The notes below the pieces were generated by a model. The model was not told where the DNA came from. It was given only the letters and a program-made list of their open reading frames with translations, and made no database searches. Shown piece by piece: positions 35,790-44,897 of a DNA stretch of 64,000 bases (its first letter is position 1; every line of letters begins with the position of its first letter). This DNA is from Bradyrhizobium sp. CCGB01 (GTDB taxonomy: Bacteria > Pseudomonadota > Alphaproteobacteria > Rhizobiales > Xanthobacteraceae): assembly GCF_024199795.1 (NCBI RefSeq), contig NZ_JANADK010000001.1, positions 7,812,001-7,876,000 of the forward strand. The letters run 5' to 3'. Position numbers and translations under genes: made by a program.

Positions 35790-36209
35790 TCAGGCAGCCT
35801 CGAATGGAATCTCGGTGGTGGCGCCGGCGAGACCGGCCAGGATGGCGTCCTCCACCGGAAACAGCGCCCGGATCCGCTTGAGCGCCTCGAAATAACGTGT
35901 CGTTCCGACCAGCTCGTGGATCGCGGCGAGCCCGTCGAGCATCTCGCGGCTCTCGCAAACCGCGAGCAGGGACGCATGATGCTCGCCATAGAGCGCCGCT
36001 GCCGCGCCGATATCCGTCGGGTTCATCAGCATGAGCTGGACGATGAAGTAGAGCTGCCGCATCGCCGTGGTGGCGTCGGAAGCCTGCATGACCTGCCCTT
36101 CGAGCAGGAACATCACGTCGTTGACGAGCTCGACGGAGACCTTGCGGTCCACGCGCAGCACCGCGCCGTTAATGTAAATGCGTTCGCCCGCCCGCAAGGA
36201 TACTTTCAT
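35790..36209 (-). CDS. flbT: Flagellin post-transcriptional regulator FlbT
   Basis: Starts at ATG 36209, sharing one base with the flaF stop (TAATG); 139 aa. Typical blocks are MKVSLRAGERIYINGAVLRV, VMFLLEGQVMQASDATTAMR and QLYFIVQLMLMNP. In Caulobacter FlbT binds the 5' untranslated region of flagellin mRNA and lowers its stability when hook assembly is incomplete; in Brucella it acts positively. Here it is the natural candidate to bind the structured flagellin leaders at 48445-50925. Confidence 0.95.
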   Translation of the reverse strand: MKVSLRAGERIYINGAVLRVDRKVSVELVNDVMFLLEGQVMQASDATTAMRQLYFIVQLMLMNPTDIGAAAALYGEHHASLLAVCESREMLDGLAAIHELVGTTRYFEALKRIRALFPVEDAILAGLAGATTEIPFEAA

Positions 36210-36553
36210 TAAAGCGCGTCTCGGATCATGCGGTTGATTTCGATGAGCTGCATCACGTCGTTCGACCTCTCCTCGCGCAGGCGGTCGGCTTCCTTGACGA
36301 CCCACAAGCCGATCGAGATGATGTCGGCGCGCAGCTTCTCGGGGAGGCCGTTCTCCGGATGCGCCAGATCCTCGATGAAGATCGTCCACAGCCGCCGCAC
36401 ATAGAGCAGGCTCTCGACCTGGTCCTCGCGGCTGAAGCGCCCTCCCTGGAGCCGCTCGAGCCGGTCGATGCCGAGACTGAGCGCCTGCCGCTCGCGGCCC
36501 CGCGCCTCATAGCCGCTATCGTCGACGACCGCTCCATAGGCTTCAAACGTCAT
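36209..36553 (-). CDS. flaF: Flagellar biosynthesis regulator FlaF
   Basis: Starts at ATG 36553; 114 aa. The N-terminal ALSLGIDRLERLQGG and central LWTIFIEDLAHPENGLPEKL then ISIGLWVVKEADRLREERS match FlaF. FlaF works opposite or together with FlbT to permit flagellin translation and secretion in alphaproteobacteria and may act as a flagellin chaperone. It overlaps flbT by one base. Confidence 0.93.
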   Translation of the reverse strand: MTFEAYGAVVDDSGYEARGRERQALSLGIDRLERLQGGRFSREDQVESLLYVRRLWTIFIEDLAHPENGLPEKLRADIISIGLWVVKEADRLREERSNDVMQLIEINRMIRDAL

Positions 36554-36620
36554 CGGAACCACTCTGCGCAGGAGACCAAACAATGAGACAAAGGTTGCGA
36601 GCCTAACCAGGAACCTGGGC

Positions 36621-37667
36621 TCAGAGATAATTGACGAGGCTGAGCTTCTGAAGCTGCGAGGTGAGCGCAAGTGCCGTCTGGATCTGCGTCTGCAGTGTGT
36701 TGACCCGGACCGAGGCCTCGGTCGGGTCGACCGCCTCCATACCGACGATCTGTTTGTTCAGAATGTCCTGCTGCGTCTTGAGCTTGTCGGTGGCGCCGGT
36801 GACCCGCTGCTGGACCGTGCCGACGCTGCCGCCGAGCGCAGCGAGGTCCGTGATGGCGTTACCGACGAGCCCGATGGCCTTGTCCACGACGACCTGGAAC
36901 GTCGCCTGGTCCAGGTTCGCATTCCCGAGATCCGCCATCATGGTGTAGGCCTCGGCGAGCTTGCGGAAGCCGGCCTGGTTGGCGCTCACTGACGTATCGG
37001 CGATCTCGGTCGTGGAGATACGGCTTTGCATGACCTGGTCGGTGGCCGATGACCAGTTGGTGTTCCAGGCCGGGCTCGCGAACTCGGCATCGAAAGTGGT
37101 GTCGAGGAAGGTCTGCATCTGCGCCGGGGTGATGGTGTTCACGCTGGGCGAGGATTGCGAGAAGCCGAAGGTCGCGAGGAAATCGGCGTCGACCTGGTTC
37201 TTGCTGGCCGAGCCCGCGGTGTAAGCCGTGATCGGCGTGTTCTGCGTGTTGATGCCCGAGAAGAGATACGAACCGTTATAGGAGACGTTCAGCGCGCCGA
37301 TCAGGTCCTGGAGGTTGGACGACGCAGGCGGCAGGATGATCCGCCCGCCGCCGTCGGTGCTGCGGGCCGCGATCAGGTCCTTGAGGAAGGACGTTGCTGT
37401 CGTATTGAGTTGGGTGATCCGGTTCTGTGTCGTGTCCAGGCGGCCCGAGACGAGCCCGTTGGTATCGACGAGCTGATCGGCGAAGCTGAAATCCGCCCGC
37501 AGCGTGACGTCGTTTCCCGTCGTGGCACCGAGTTCGAGGCCAACATCGGCGAAGCGGCCGGTGGTGGCTTCCTTCGAGGCCTTGGTCAGCGCAGCCTGGT
37601 TGTTCGTGATCGAGGACCTCAACGACGAAGACAGCATCAAGGTCGAGATATAGTTGGCGCTCATCAT
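36621..37667 (-). CDS. flgL: Hook-filament junction protein FlgL
   Basis: The 348-aa product begins MMSANYISTLMLSSSLRSSI and has the flagellin-like N-terminal helix (NNQAALTKASKEATTGRFAD) and C-terminal helix (TEASVRVNTLQTQIQTALAL). The middle is variable, as expected for FlgL, which joins the hook to the filament. It begins 3 bp after the flgK stop. Either of two adjacent ATGs may start it. Confidence 0.93.
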   Translation of the reverse strand: MMSANYISTLMLSSSLRSSITNNQAALTKASKEATTGRFADVGLELGATTGNDVTLRADFSFADQLVDTNGLVSGRLDTTQNRITQLNTTATSFLKDLIAARSTDGGGRIILPPASSNLQDLIGALNVSYNGSYLFSGINTQNTPITAYTAGSASKNQVDADFLATFGFSQSSPSVNTITPAQMQTFLDTTFDAEFASPAWNTNWSSATDQVMQSRISTTEIADTSVSANQAGFRKLAEAYTMMADLGNANLDQATFQVVVDKAIGLVGNAITDLAALGGSVGTVQQRVTGATDKLKTQQDILNKQIVGMEAVDPTEASVRVNTLQTQIQTALALTSQLQKLSLVNYL

Positions 37668-37670
37668 GAC

Positions 37671-39146
37671 TTAGTTCCCCACGGCAGCCAGAAGGCTCTG
37701 CAACATCTGGTCGACGGTCGAGATGATCTTCGACGACGCCGAATAGGTACGTTCGACCTGAAGCATCAAGGACATCTCGTCGTCCATGTTGACGCCGCTG
37801 ACGTTCGAAAGCGCCGCGGTGCTGCGGTCGAGCAGCGTTTTCTGGTAGGTGACGTTGTCGTCCGCGGTCTTGCGCTGGTTTTCGATCCAGCTCGTCGATG
37901 ACGCCGCGAAGTCGATCAAGCTGCCCATCGGCTTGCCTTGCGTGGTCGCATCGAACGGCTGCGCCGCATCCATGTTGCCGATGAGCTGCTGCAGCCGGGT
38001 CGAGTAGCCGCCGCTGCCGGCGGTGTTGTATCGGTATGCAACATTGCCGCTGATCGCGCCATCGCGCAACAGATTGGGGTTGCCGCCCTGCGCCGGATCG
38101 ACCGACGCGGCAACACTGATCAAGCCGGCCAGGCCGACCGAGACTGTCGCGCTCGCCGGCATCGCCGGCGCACCCGGATAGGTGAAAAGGCCGGGCACAT
38201 CCGGCAGCGCCGCGCCGGACTGGTCGACTTCCTTGAAGGCTTCGACAAGGCCGCGTGCGACTTCGTCGAGCTGGCTCTGATACGTGACCGTGGCGTTGTC
38301 GCGCAACTGGGCAAGGCCCGCGAGCTTGCCGGTCTTGATCGGCATCACCGAATTGGCGCCGGTGACCGGGACACCGTCGATATAGACCGCATTGCCCGTC
38401 GTGCCAGCCGTATAGATATTGGTCGCCGCGAAGCTGACCGAGCGCGCCGTCTTGTCGAACAGAACGACGCCGCTGTCGGTGTACAGCGCCGCGTCGCCGT
38501 TGGCACGAAGCGTCATCGAGACGCCGACCTCCTCCGACAGCTTCGAGACGATGGTGTCGCGCTGATCCAGGTAGTCGGTGACGTCGTCACCGGTGATCGT
38601 CCCCTTCACGATCGCCGTGTTGACCTTATCGAACTGGCTGAGCAACTGATTGATATTGGTGACCGAAGTCGCCATATCGGCGTCCGCACCCTGGCGCACC
38701 GTCTGCACGGTCTTGGTGGCCTGGTTGAGCGCGGTCGCCATGTCCTTGGCGGACGTGACCGCCGCCTGCGCCAGCGTGGTGTTGTCCGGGGCGTTGGCAT
38801 ATTGCTGGAGCGCCTGCTTCAGCTTGCTGAGCTGGGCGGCCGGCGACTGCCCGAGATCGGGATCGTCCACAGTCGAGGCCGATATCGTCTGAAGACCGTC
38901 ATAGATCGCACTCTGCTTGGCGGACGACGAGGTCGCGATCAAGACGTTGTTGTAGAGACCCGAGCTGGCGGCACGCTGGATCGCCGCGACATAGACGCCG
39001 GCATTGGGCAAATTGTCCAGAACGGCGATCTTGCGCGAATAGCCGGCGGCGCTGGCGCCGGCGATGTTGCGCGAGATGGTCGACGACTGGATACCGGACG
39101 CCATGAGCGAGGCGCGAGCGGAGTCGAGAGCAGCGGTAAGGGACAT
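37671..39146 (-). CDS. flgK: Hook-filament junction protein FlgK
   Basis: The 491-aa protein begins with the rod/hook N-terminal pattern MSLTAALDSARASLMASGIQ then ISRNIAGASAAGYSRK, and ends with GVNMDDEMSLMLQVERTYSA, the conserved FlgK C-terminus. It is the first hook-filament junction protein, encoded next to flgL and flgE. Confidence 0.95.
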   Translation of the reverse strand: MSLTAALDSARASLMASGIQSSTISRNIAGASAAGYSRKIAVLDNLPNAGVYVAAIQRAASSGLYNNVLIATSSSAKQSAIYDGLQTISASTVDDPDLGQSPAAQLSKLKQALQQYANAPDNTTLAQAAVTSAKDMATALNQATKTVQTVRQGADADMATSVTNINQLLSQFDKVNTAIVKGTITGDDVTDYLDQRDTIVSKLSEEVGVSMTLRANGDAALYTDSGVVLFDKTARSVSFAATNIYTAGTTGNAVYIDGVPVTGANSVMPIKTGKLAGLAQLRDNATVTYQSQLDEVARGLVEAFKEVDQSGAALPDVPGLFTYPGAPAMPASATVSVGLAGLISVAASVDPAQGGNPNLLRDGAISGNVAYRYNTAGSGGYSTRLQQLIGNMDAAQPFDATTQGKPMGSLIDFAASSTSWIENQRKTADDNVTYQKTLLDRSTAALSNVSGVNMDDEMSLMLQVERTYSASSKIISTVDQMLQSLLAAVGN

Positions 39147-39180
39147 GATTGACTCTTGCCCGGAATGAGCGCCGAAGAAT

Positions 39181-40413
39181 TCAGCGCTTCAGGTTGACGA
39201 CGACGTCGAGCAGGTCGGCACCGGTCTGGAACGATTTCGAGTTCGCGGTGAAGCCGCGCTGCGCCTCGATCATCCCGGTGAGCTCGTCCGCGAGATCGAC
39301 GTTGGAGTCTTCCAGCGCGCCGTTCTGGATCGTACCGAGCCCGCCGGTGCCGGCATTCGCGGCCTGCGCGTTGCCGGAATTCGCGTTGGTCGAATAGACG
39401 TTGCCCGGCTCGGGCGTGAGATTGTCAGGGCTCGCGACGTCGGCAAGCATGAGCGTGTAGAGCGTCAGCTGCTGGCCGTTCTTGAGGACCGCCGTCACAT
39501 GGCCCGCCTCGTCGACGTCGACCTTGTCGATGGCCGACGGAACGCTGCCGTTGACGGTTGCCTTGAAGCTGAAATCGGTCCCGACCTGCGTCATGTTCGA
39601 CAGATCCATGGCGAGCGGCGCGCCGCCGGGAACGGTCACGGTGAGGCCCGTCGGGCTCGCCGCGGCCAGCGCACCCTTTCCGGCCGCCGTGGTGTCGAAG
39701 GTGAAAGTGGTGGCGGGAGCAAGCGAGGTACCCGTCGCGGAGTCATAGACCTGAATCTGCCAGGTGTCTGAGCCGGCGGCCGTCGCGGTATGGGACATAT
39801 AGACGTCGAGCGTCACGGCCTGGCCGATATTGTTGTAAGCCACGATCGAGCTCTTCGAAGAGTAAGAGGCCGGACCGGGCGGGCCGGCAATGACGGCCGC
39901 TTTCGGATCCAGATTGCCGGTCGTGAGCGTCCCCGCCGTCGACGGCACCGGCACCTGCGAGACCTGGGCGATGTTGACGATCTGCATGCCGGCCAGGCTG
40001 TTCTGCGAAAAATTGGTCACGAGGCCGGGCTGACCCAGAAGATAGTAGCCGGCGGCGTTGACCAGATTGCCCTGGCTGTCAGGCACGAACGAGCCGGCGC
40101 GCGTCAGGAACTGCTGCGTGTTGGCGGCGTTCGAGACCACGAAGAATCCGTTGCCCTGGACGGCGAGGTCCGTGGTCGACGTGGTGAATTGCGTATGCCC
40201 GGCGTCGCTGATGGCGTAACGGACGGTCGTCTCGACCGCGCCGGAGTCGTAATTGCCCGAGCCGCTCTTCAGGATCAGGGAGGAGAATTCGGTCGAAGCC
40301 CGCTTGTAGCCGGTGGTGTTGACGTTCGCGATATTGTCCGAGACCGTCGACAGCTTGTTGGACTGCGCAGACATGCCGGAAACGCCGGTGCGCATAATGC
40401 CGTAGAGGCTCAT
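39181..40413 (-). CDS. flgE: Flagellar hook protein FlgE
   Basis: The 410-aa protein starts MSLYGIMRTGVSGMSAQSNK, followed by STVSDNIANVNTTGYKRAST, the axial protein signature. FVVSNAANTQQFLTRAGSF marks the D1 region, and the C-terminal VDLADELTGMIEAQRGFTAN completes the axial helix pair. It polymerises into the hook. It is preceded by a palindrome (40473-40487). Confidence 0.97.
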   Translation of the reverse strand: MSLYGIMRTGVSGMSAQSNKLSTVSDNIANVNTTGYKRASTEFSSLILKSGSGNYDSGAVETTVRYAISDAGHTQFTTSTTDLAVQGNGFFVVSNAANTQQFLTRAGSFVPDSQGNLVNAAGYYLLGQPGLVTNFSQNSLAGMQIVNIAQVSQVPVPSTAGTLTTGNLDPKAAVIAGPPGPASYSSKSSIVAYNNIGQAVTLDVYMSHTATAAGSDTWQIQVYDSATGTSLAPATTFTFDTTAAGKGALAAASPTGLTVTVPGGAPLAMDLSNMTQVGTDFSFKATVNGSVPSAIDKVDVDEAGHVTAVLKNGQQLTLYTLMLADVASPDNLTPEPGNVYSTNANSGNAQAANAGTGGLGTIQNGALEDSNVDLADELTGMIEAQRGFTANSKSFQTGADLLDVVVNLKR

Positions 40414-40472
40414 GGATTGGGCTCCTTTGGTAGGGTGCAGTTACAATGAGGGTTCTTGCTTGCGCGGGGCTG

Positions 40473-40487
40473 ATGGTTTGGAACCAT
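40473..40487. promoter_or_regulatory. Palindrome upstream of flgE
   Basis: ATGGTT-TGG-AACCAT is a perfect 6-3-6 palindrome 60 bp upstream of the flgE start, in an 87-bp gap. Its AACCAT half-site recurs upstream of the first flagellin gene and of lafR, so it may be a binding box for a flagellar regulator. Confidence 0.4.
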
Positions 40488-40500
40488 GCACAACTTCTTG

Positions 40501-41085
40501 TTATGACGTTGTCTTCGGCTGACAGAAGGAACGCGCCTTGTCGGTCCACGCGCCGAAGCCGCTCGAGACCAGATGAGCGACGATGTGACAGACGTAGCGC
40601 TTCTGCGCAGGCTGATTGTTGGGGCCGGCGTTGTAGCGGGCGACCGCCATGGTCCAGCTGCCCTCGCGCTGCTTCAGCTCCTTCAGGAAGCGTGCGGCGT
40701 ATTCGACGTTCTTGGCGGGATCGAACATCGCGCGCACCGAAGCGAACTTGTCGCCGTGATAATAGTGGTTGATCTGCATGCAGCCGAGGTCGATCAGCTT
40801 GATGCCCTTGCTGCGCATCGCCTCGAAATTCGCGATCGCATCGTTCATGTCCTTGGCGAACACGGTCTGGCCGTCGGCGCCGAGCGCGTAAGGATAGAGC
40901 GCGCCGCGCCGTCCGGTCTCGGTGAGGCCGACGGCATAGAGAATGCCGAGCGGAATCCCGTGCTGCTGCGATGCGCGCGCCATCTCGCGCTCGCAGGGCC
41001 GTGCGTTGTCGGTCGCCGCTGCGGCGGCGCCCGCGTTACAGATAAACAGGGCCGCGGCGAATCTGCGGGCCCACGTCCTGGTCAT
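40501..41085 (-). CDS. Exported lytic transglycosylase (SLT domain)
   Basis: Starts at ATG 41085, inside the 3' end of fliK (50-bp overlap); 194 aa. A signal peptide (MTRTWARRFAAALFICNAGA, cleavage near residue 24) precedes an SLT fold. HGIPLGILYAVGLTETGRRG holds the catalytic Glu56, followed by DLGCMQINHYYHGD and ARYNAGPNNQ, the classical motifs. It cleaves peptidoglycan and likely opens the wall for rod passage, compensating for the FlgJ without a hydrolase domain. The location between fliK and flgE supports this role. Confidence 0.92.
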   Translation of the reverse strand: MTRTWARRFAAALFICNAGAAAAATDNARPCEREMARASQQHGIPLGILYAVGLTETGRRGALYPYALGADGQTVFAKDMNDAIANFEAMRSKGIKLIDLGCMQINHYYHGDKFASVRAMFDPAKNVEYAARFLKELKQREGSWTMAVARYNAGPNNQPAQKRYVCHIVAHLVSSGFGAWTDKARSFCQPKTTS

Positions 41086-42379
41086 GACGCGTCTCCTGGT
41101 TGGACTGGCGCTCCTGCCGGGCCTGCCTCGCATCGCCATCCGATTGCCCCGACGACGTGCTGGCGCCGTTGAACGAGCCTTGCGACTGCGACGACGACTG
41201 TTGCTGGCCCGAGAGCTGCGGCTGCGACTGCCCCGAGCCGCTCTGGAATCCGTCCAGCGAACCGTGCTGGACAGGCGCGACGTCGGCGACATAGCCCGCC
41301 GACTGCATGAGATCGCGGATCGAGTCGCGCTGCTGATCCAGCATCTGGCTGGTGTCCTTGCGCGTGGCCGCGAGGTGAACGGAGACCTCCGAGCCGACGA
41401 GGCGCAGGCGCACGGTGACATTGCCGAGCGCCGGCGGCTCAAGATTGATCGTGAGGATCTTGAGCGGCTCGGGCGCATTGGTCTGCGACGTCGCGAGATC
41501 GGGGACGGCGGATGCCGTCGAAGCCGGCGATTCCTTCAGCTCGGCGACGACCGCGTTGGCGACCTGCTGCGTGGCGCTGAACTGTGTCGGCGGCAGATGG
41601 GTCTCCTGCTGGACCACGGTGACCTTGGTCGCTTCGGGCAGTGCGTCCCGCGCCGAGGCTTTGACAGCGCGTTCGACATTGGCCGTGACGGCCTCGAAGC
41701 CCTGCGTCGCGGGCATGGCCTTCGAGGACGCTTCGCTGCCTTGCTGCGCGGCCGCTACGGTCGGCGATGCCACGGCCTGTGACCGCGAACCTGTCGGAGC
41801 CGTAGCTGTCGGCGCGGGATCGGCGGTGGCGATCCTCGCCATACCTGTCGCCTGAACTTCACGCTTCGTCGTGGATGCGCGCTCATCGCGTGCGGGCGCA
41901 TCCTTCTTGTCGCCTGCCGGCGATTGGATCTGCGGCTTCACCGTCGGAACGGCCGCGATCTCCTGTCCGGCGATGGCGGGAATGCTCGGCCTGTCCAAAA
42001 CATCCGCCTTCGCGCTGTGGTCGACCGGAGCTTGCGTCTCTGGCGCTTTCTCGGTCTTTTCGTCGGAAGCCTTGTGACTGGATTTTGACTCGTCAGCCGC
42101 CCCGGTGCGTTCCTGCACCGTCTCGTCCGTCGTCTTGTCCTTCCCGGTTGGGTGCGCAAGACGCGTTCGCAACGACCCGGCTTTCACGCTCGTATCGCTG
42201 CCCTCGTCGTTGAGCGCCTTTTTCGCGAGATTCGAGACGGTGTGCAGCAGATCGTTGAACGACGAATCTGCCGGCGATTTCGTCCCGGCGGTCTTGCCGG
42301 AGCGCGACGTGCCGCGCATGTTGAGGCTTTCGGCGAGACCCGAAAAGACCTGGCCTGAGGTTCCACTGAGTTTCGTCAT
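41036..42379 (-). CDS. fliK: Hook-length control protein FliK (MotD)
   Basis: The 447-aa protein is low-complexity and Ser/Ala/Gln/Thr-rich over the first 290 residues, then carries the conserved hook-length domain at about 300-375 (ILTINLEPPALGNVTVRLRL, then ATRKDTSQMLDQQRDSIRDL). Gln/Ser-rich sequence follows. This is the layout of the rhizobial protein first named MotD and now known as FliK. It acts as ruler and triggers the FlhB specificity switch. It overlaps motC by 4 bp and the transglycosylase gene by 50 bp. Confidence 0.9.
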   Translation of the reverse strand: MTKLSGTSGQVFSGLAESLNMRGTSRSGKTAGTKSPADSSFNDLLHTVSNLAKKALNDEGSDTSVKAGSLRTRLAHPTGKDKTTDETVQERTGAADESKSSHKASDEKTEKAPETQAPVDHSAKADVLDRPSIPAIAGQEIAAVPTVKPQIQSPAGDKKDAPARDERASTTKREVQATGMARIATADPAPTATAPTGSRSQAVASPTVAAAQQGSEASSKAMPATQGFEAVTANVERAVKASARDALPEATKVTVVQQETHLPPTQFSATQQVANAVVAELKESPASTASAVPDLATSQTNAPEPLKILTINLEPPALGNVTVRLRLVGSEVSVHLAATRKDTSQMLDQQRDSIRDLMQSAGYVADVAPVQHGSLDGFQSGSGQSQPQLSGQQQSSSQSQGSFNGASTSSGQSDGDARQARQERQSNQETRHDQDVGPQIRRGPVYL

Positions 42380-43566
42380 GGACGGCGATCCCTGGTGAGG
42401 CGTTCGAGTTCGCCGAGCTCTGTCTGAGCGCGCGCGAGCGTCGCGGTCGACGAGGCGAGATCGAGGCGCGCCGGCGTGACCGGAGGCTTGTCGGCGACGG
42501 CGGATCCGCCCGCGAACGATTTGCGGACATCGAGTGCCAGCTGCAACGTTGCGTTCAACAACGGGACGTCGCGCTCGGGTAGCTTGGAGCGGTCGAGTGC
42601 TTTCAGCTCGGCGACACCACCGTCATACTCGTCGGTGAGCGCCCGCGAGACGCCGCGGAAGAAGTGCGCGCGCTCGCGTTCCGGCGAGGCATCGGCACTG
42701 AGTGTCAGCGCGCGCTCGCCGGCAAGCCGGGACACGGCCAGCCGCCCATTCACCATCGCGGTACGCGCGATCACGAGATAGAGCTTGAGGCGGCTCGCGC
42801 GGTCGATCTGCTCCAGCAGGGTGACGATCCGCGCAAAGCGGCGCTCGTCGAGAGCGAGGCTCGATTGCGTCAGGCCAGAGGAGAAGCGCTGCCAGAAGTC
42901 CCCGGCGTAGACCGAGTTGCGGTAGTGGCGGATATAGGCCAGCGTCAGAAACTCGAACTTGTCGAAATCCTCGGCCTGCCCGACCAGCAGGATCTCGCGG
43001 CGCAGCGCCGCCTCCTCCACGAGCGTGCCTGGCAAGAGCAGGCGCGCGTCGTCCAGGCGCTCGATCGCGAGCGATGCCTCGGAGCGCGCGAACAGCGCGC
43101 CCTGGACCAGCGCGACCTGCCCGCCCAGGCCCGATGGAAGCGTGCGCGGCTTGACGTCCTTGAGCAGCTCGCGCGCTTCGTCCTGGCGTCCCTCGACATA
43201 GGCCAGCGCACCATTGAACAGCCGCTCGTCGACGTTCAGCTTATCGCGCGGCAACTTTCGGACGACCTGCGGCCCGCCGCCGCTGAGCAAATAGACGATG
43301 ACGGCCTGGCCGTTCTGCGCGTTGCTCCACACGCCCGCGTCGGCGGCGAGGAACTTTTCGCCGACCTGCCGGATCAGCGCGATGTGGCTGCCATGCGCCG
43401 CGGTGTCCCCACGCGCAATGCCGTCCTGCACTGCCTGCAACGTGCGCACGAGCTCATAGGGCTCGCCCGAGGTCGATGCCGGGGACGGTGCCGGATCGGC
43501 AAACGCGTAAGCCGTCGTGAACGACAGCATCATCGGCAGCACGGCACGGAGGAGCGGCTTGATCAA
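42376..43566 (-). CDS. motC: Periplasmic motility protein MotC
   Basis: The start is a TTG (43566) overlapping the motB stop as TTGA; 396 aa. A signal peptide precedes ADPAPSPASTSGEPYELVRT. Blocks such as YLLSGGGPQVVRKLP, FNGALAYVEGRQDEARELL and LREILLVGQAEDFDKFEFLT-like sequence fit rhizobial MotC. In Sinorhizobium MotC is periplasmic, binds MotB and is needed for stator function with MotE as chaperone; both partners are in this cluster. Confidence 0.9.
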   Translation of the reverse strand: MIKPLLRAVLPMMLSFTTAYAFADPAPSPASTSGEPYELVRTLQAVQDGIARGDTAAHGSHIALIRQVGEKFLAADAGVWSNAQNGQAVIVYLLSGGGPQVVRKLPRDKLNVDERLFNGALAYVEGRQDEARELLKDVKPRTLPSGLGGQVALVQGALFARSEASLAIERLDDARLLLPGTLVEEAALRREILLVGQAEDFDKFEFLTLAYIRHYRNSVYAGDFWQRFSSGLTQSSLALDERRFARIVTLLEQIDRASRLKLYLVIARTAMVNGRLAVSRLAGERALTLSADASPERERAHFFRGVSRALTDEYDGGVAELKALDRSKLPERDVPLLNATLQLALDVRKSFAGGSAVADKPPVTPARLDLASSTATLARAQTELGELERLTRDRRP

Positions 43567-44891
43567 GGGCGCTTCTCCCGGATCAGGATCTCGATCCGGC
43601 GGTTCTGTGCAGCCGCGGGATCGTTCGGCAATTTCGGCCGCCGGTCGGCGTAGCCTTCGACATGCTCGATCCGTTGCGCATCGACACCGGACCGAACCAG
43701 CATGTAGTAGGCCATCTGAGCGCGAGCGGTCGACAGCCGCCAATTGTCGTAGTTCTCCGACTTGTACGCGCGATTATCGGTGTGGCCACGCACGATGATC
43801 ACATCCTGGCGTTTCGTCAGCAGCGGCCCGATCTTGTCGATCACGCGGATGAGCTCGGGCCGCGGCTCGGCCGAGCCGACCGCGAACATGCCGAAGCTCG
43901 CATCGTCGGTCAGGCTGACCAGAAGGCCTTCCTCGACTTGACGCACCTCGGCCACCGGCCCCGCACCGGCCTTGATGTCCGATAGCGCATCCGCAATCGC
44001 GGACTGAAGCTGCTTCACGGTCGGCTGCTGAGACTGCGCCGCCTCGCGCGCTTCGAGATTCTTCGCTGCATCGTTGGGGCTCGGCTGCGCCGCGGCGCTC
44101 GCCTGGGCGCCTGGTTGCGTATTCGCCTGGGCACTCCCATCGCGTTGAGCCTGCGATGGCACAGGCCCTGGTGGCAGCAGGGGTGACAGGCTTGCAGACG
44201 ACGCGTCCGCATTCGGAGCCACGCTTCCGCCGGCATCGTCCTGCTTGGCGCGGCGCGCCTGCGGCTCGCCCTGACCTGTCCCGGACGCGCTGTCGCGCGC
44301 GGATGCATTCGGCTTCGGCTCGCTGTCGATGAAGCGATCCGCGTCCTTGGACGTCTGCGGCGCCAGCTTCCAATAGCCGGGATCGAACGGATCGCGGTAG
44401 GCATCGCCGCCCTTGAGGCCGTCTTCTTCGGCCGACGTTAGCGCGCCGGCACGGCGCTGGCCCGAGGCCTGGTTCGCGCTATTCGCGATCTCGGTAAGCG
44501 TTGCGTAGGGATCGCGGAACAGGACCTTCTCTTCGAAGGAGGCCGGCTTCTCCGCCGTCGGCGAGTCGCCGCGACGCTCTTCGTTCGGCCCGGCCGGCTG
44601 ACGCTTGCCATCCTGGCCCTCGAACTGCGTCGGCTCCTTCTTGGTGAGATCCTTGAGGCCCTTCGGGGCGGGTGCATTCTCCGCAAGCTTGATCGGGTTG
44701 AAATAGCTCGCGACAACCTGCTTCTGGTCCTGGTTCAGCGCATTGAGCAGCCACATGACCAGGAAGAACGCCATCATTGCGGTCATGAAGTCCGCATAAG
44801 CGATCTTCCAGACGCCGCCGTGATGCGCCTCCTCCGCAAAGGCGCTGCGCCTGCGGATGATCACCAGCTCGTGCTTGACTTCTTCCACCAT
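43563..44891 (-). CDS. motB: Stator protein MotB with long periplasmic linker
   Basis: The 442-aa protein has one membrane helix (YADFMTAMMAFFLVMWLLNA) with Asp34 as the expected proton-carrying residue, preceded by a short basic cytoplasmic tail. A long linker of about 230 residues, rich in Ala, Gln, Ser and Lys/Glu, leads to an OmpA-like peptidoglycan-binding domain (DVIIVRGHTDNRAYKSENYD, then LPNDPAAAQNRRIEILI). The linker is much longer than in enterobacterial MotB, as in other rhizobia, probably for MotC contact. It is coupled to motC by TTGA. Confidence 0.95.
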   Translation of the reverse strand: MVEEVKHELVIIRRRSAFAEEAHHGGVWKIAYADFMTAMMAFFLVMWLLNALNQDQKQVVASYFNPIKLAENAPAPKGLKDLTKKEPTQFEGQDGKRQPAGPNEERRGDSPTAEKPASFEEKVLFRDPYATLTEIANSANQASGQRRAGALTSAEEDGLKGGDAYRDPFDPGYWKLAPQTSKDADRFIDSEPKPNASARDSASGTGQGEPQARRAKQDDAGGSVAPNADASSASLSPLLPPGPVPSQAQRDGSAQANTQPGAQASAAAQPSPNDAAKNLEAREAAQSQQPTVKQLQSAIADALSDIKAGAGPVAEVRQVEEGLLVSLTDDASFGMFAVGSAEPRPELIRVIDKIGPLLTKRQDVIIVRGHTDNRAYKSENYDNWRLSTARAQMAYYMLVRSGVDAQRIEHVEGYADRRPKLPNDPAAAQNRRIEILIREKRP

Positions 44892-44897
44892 GGCAGG

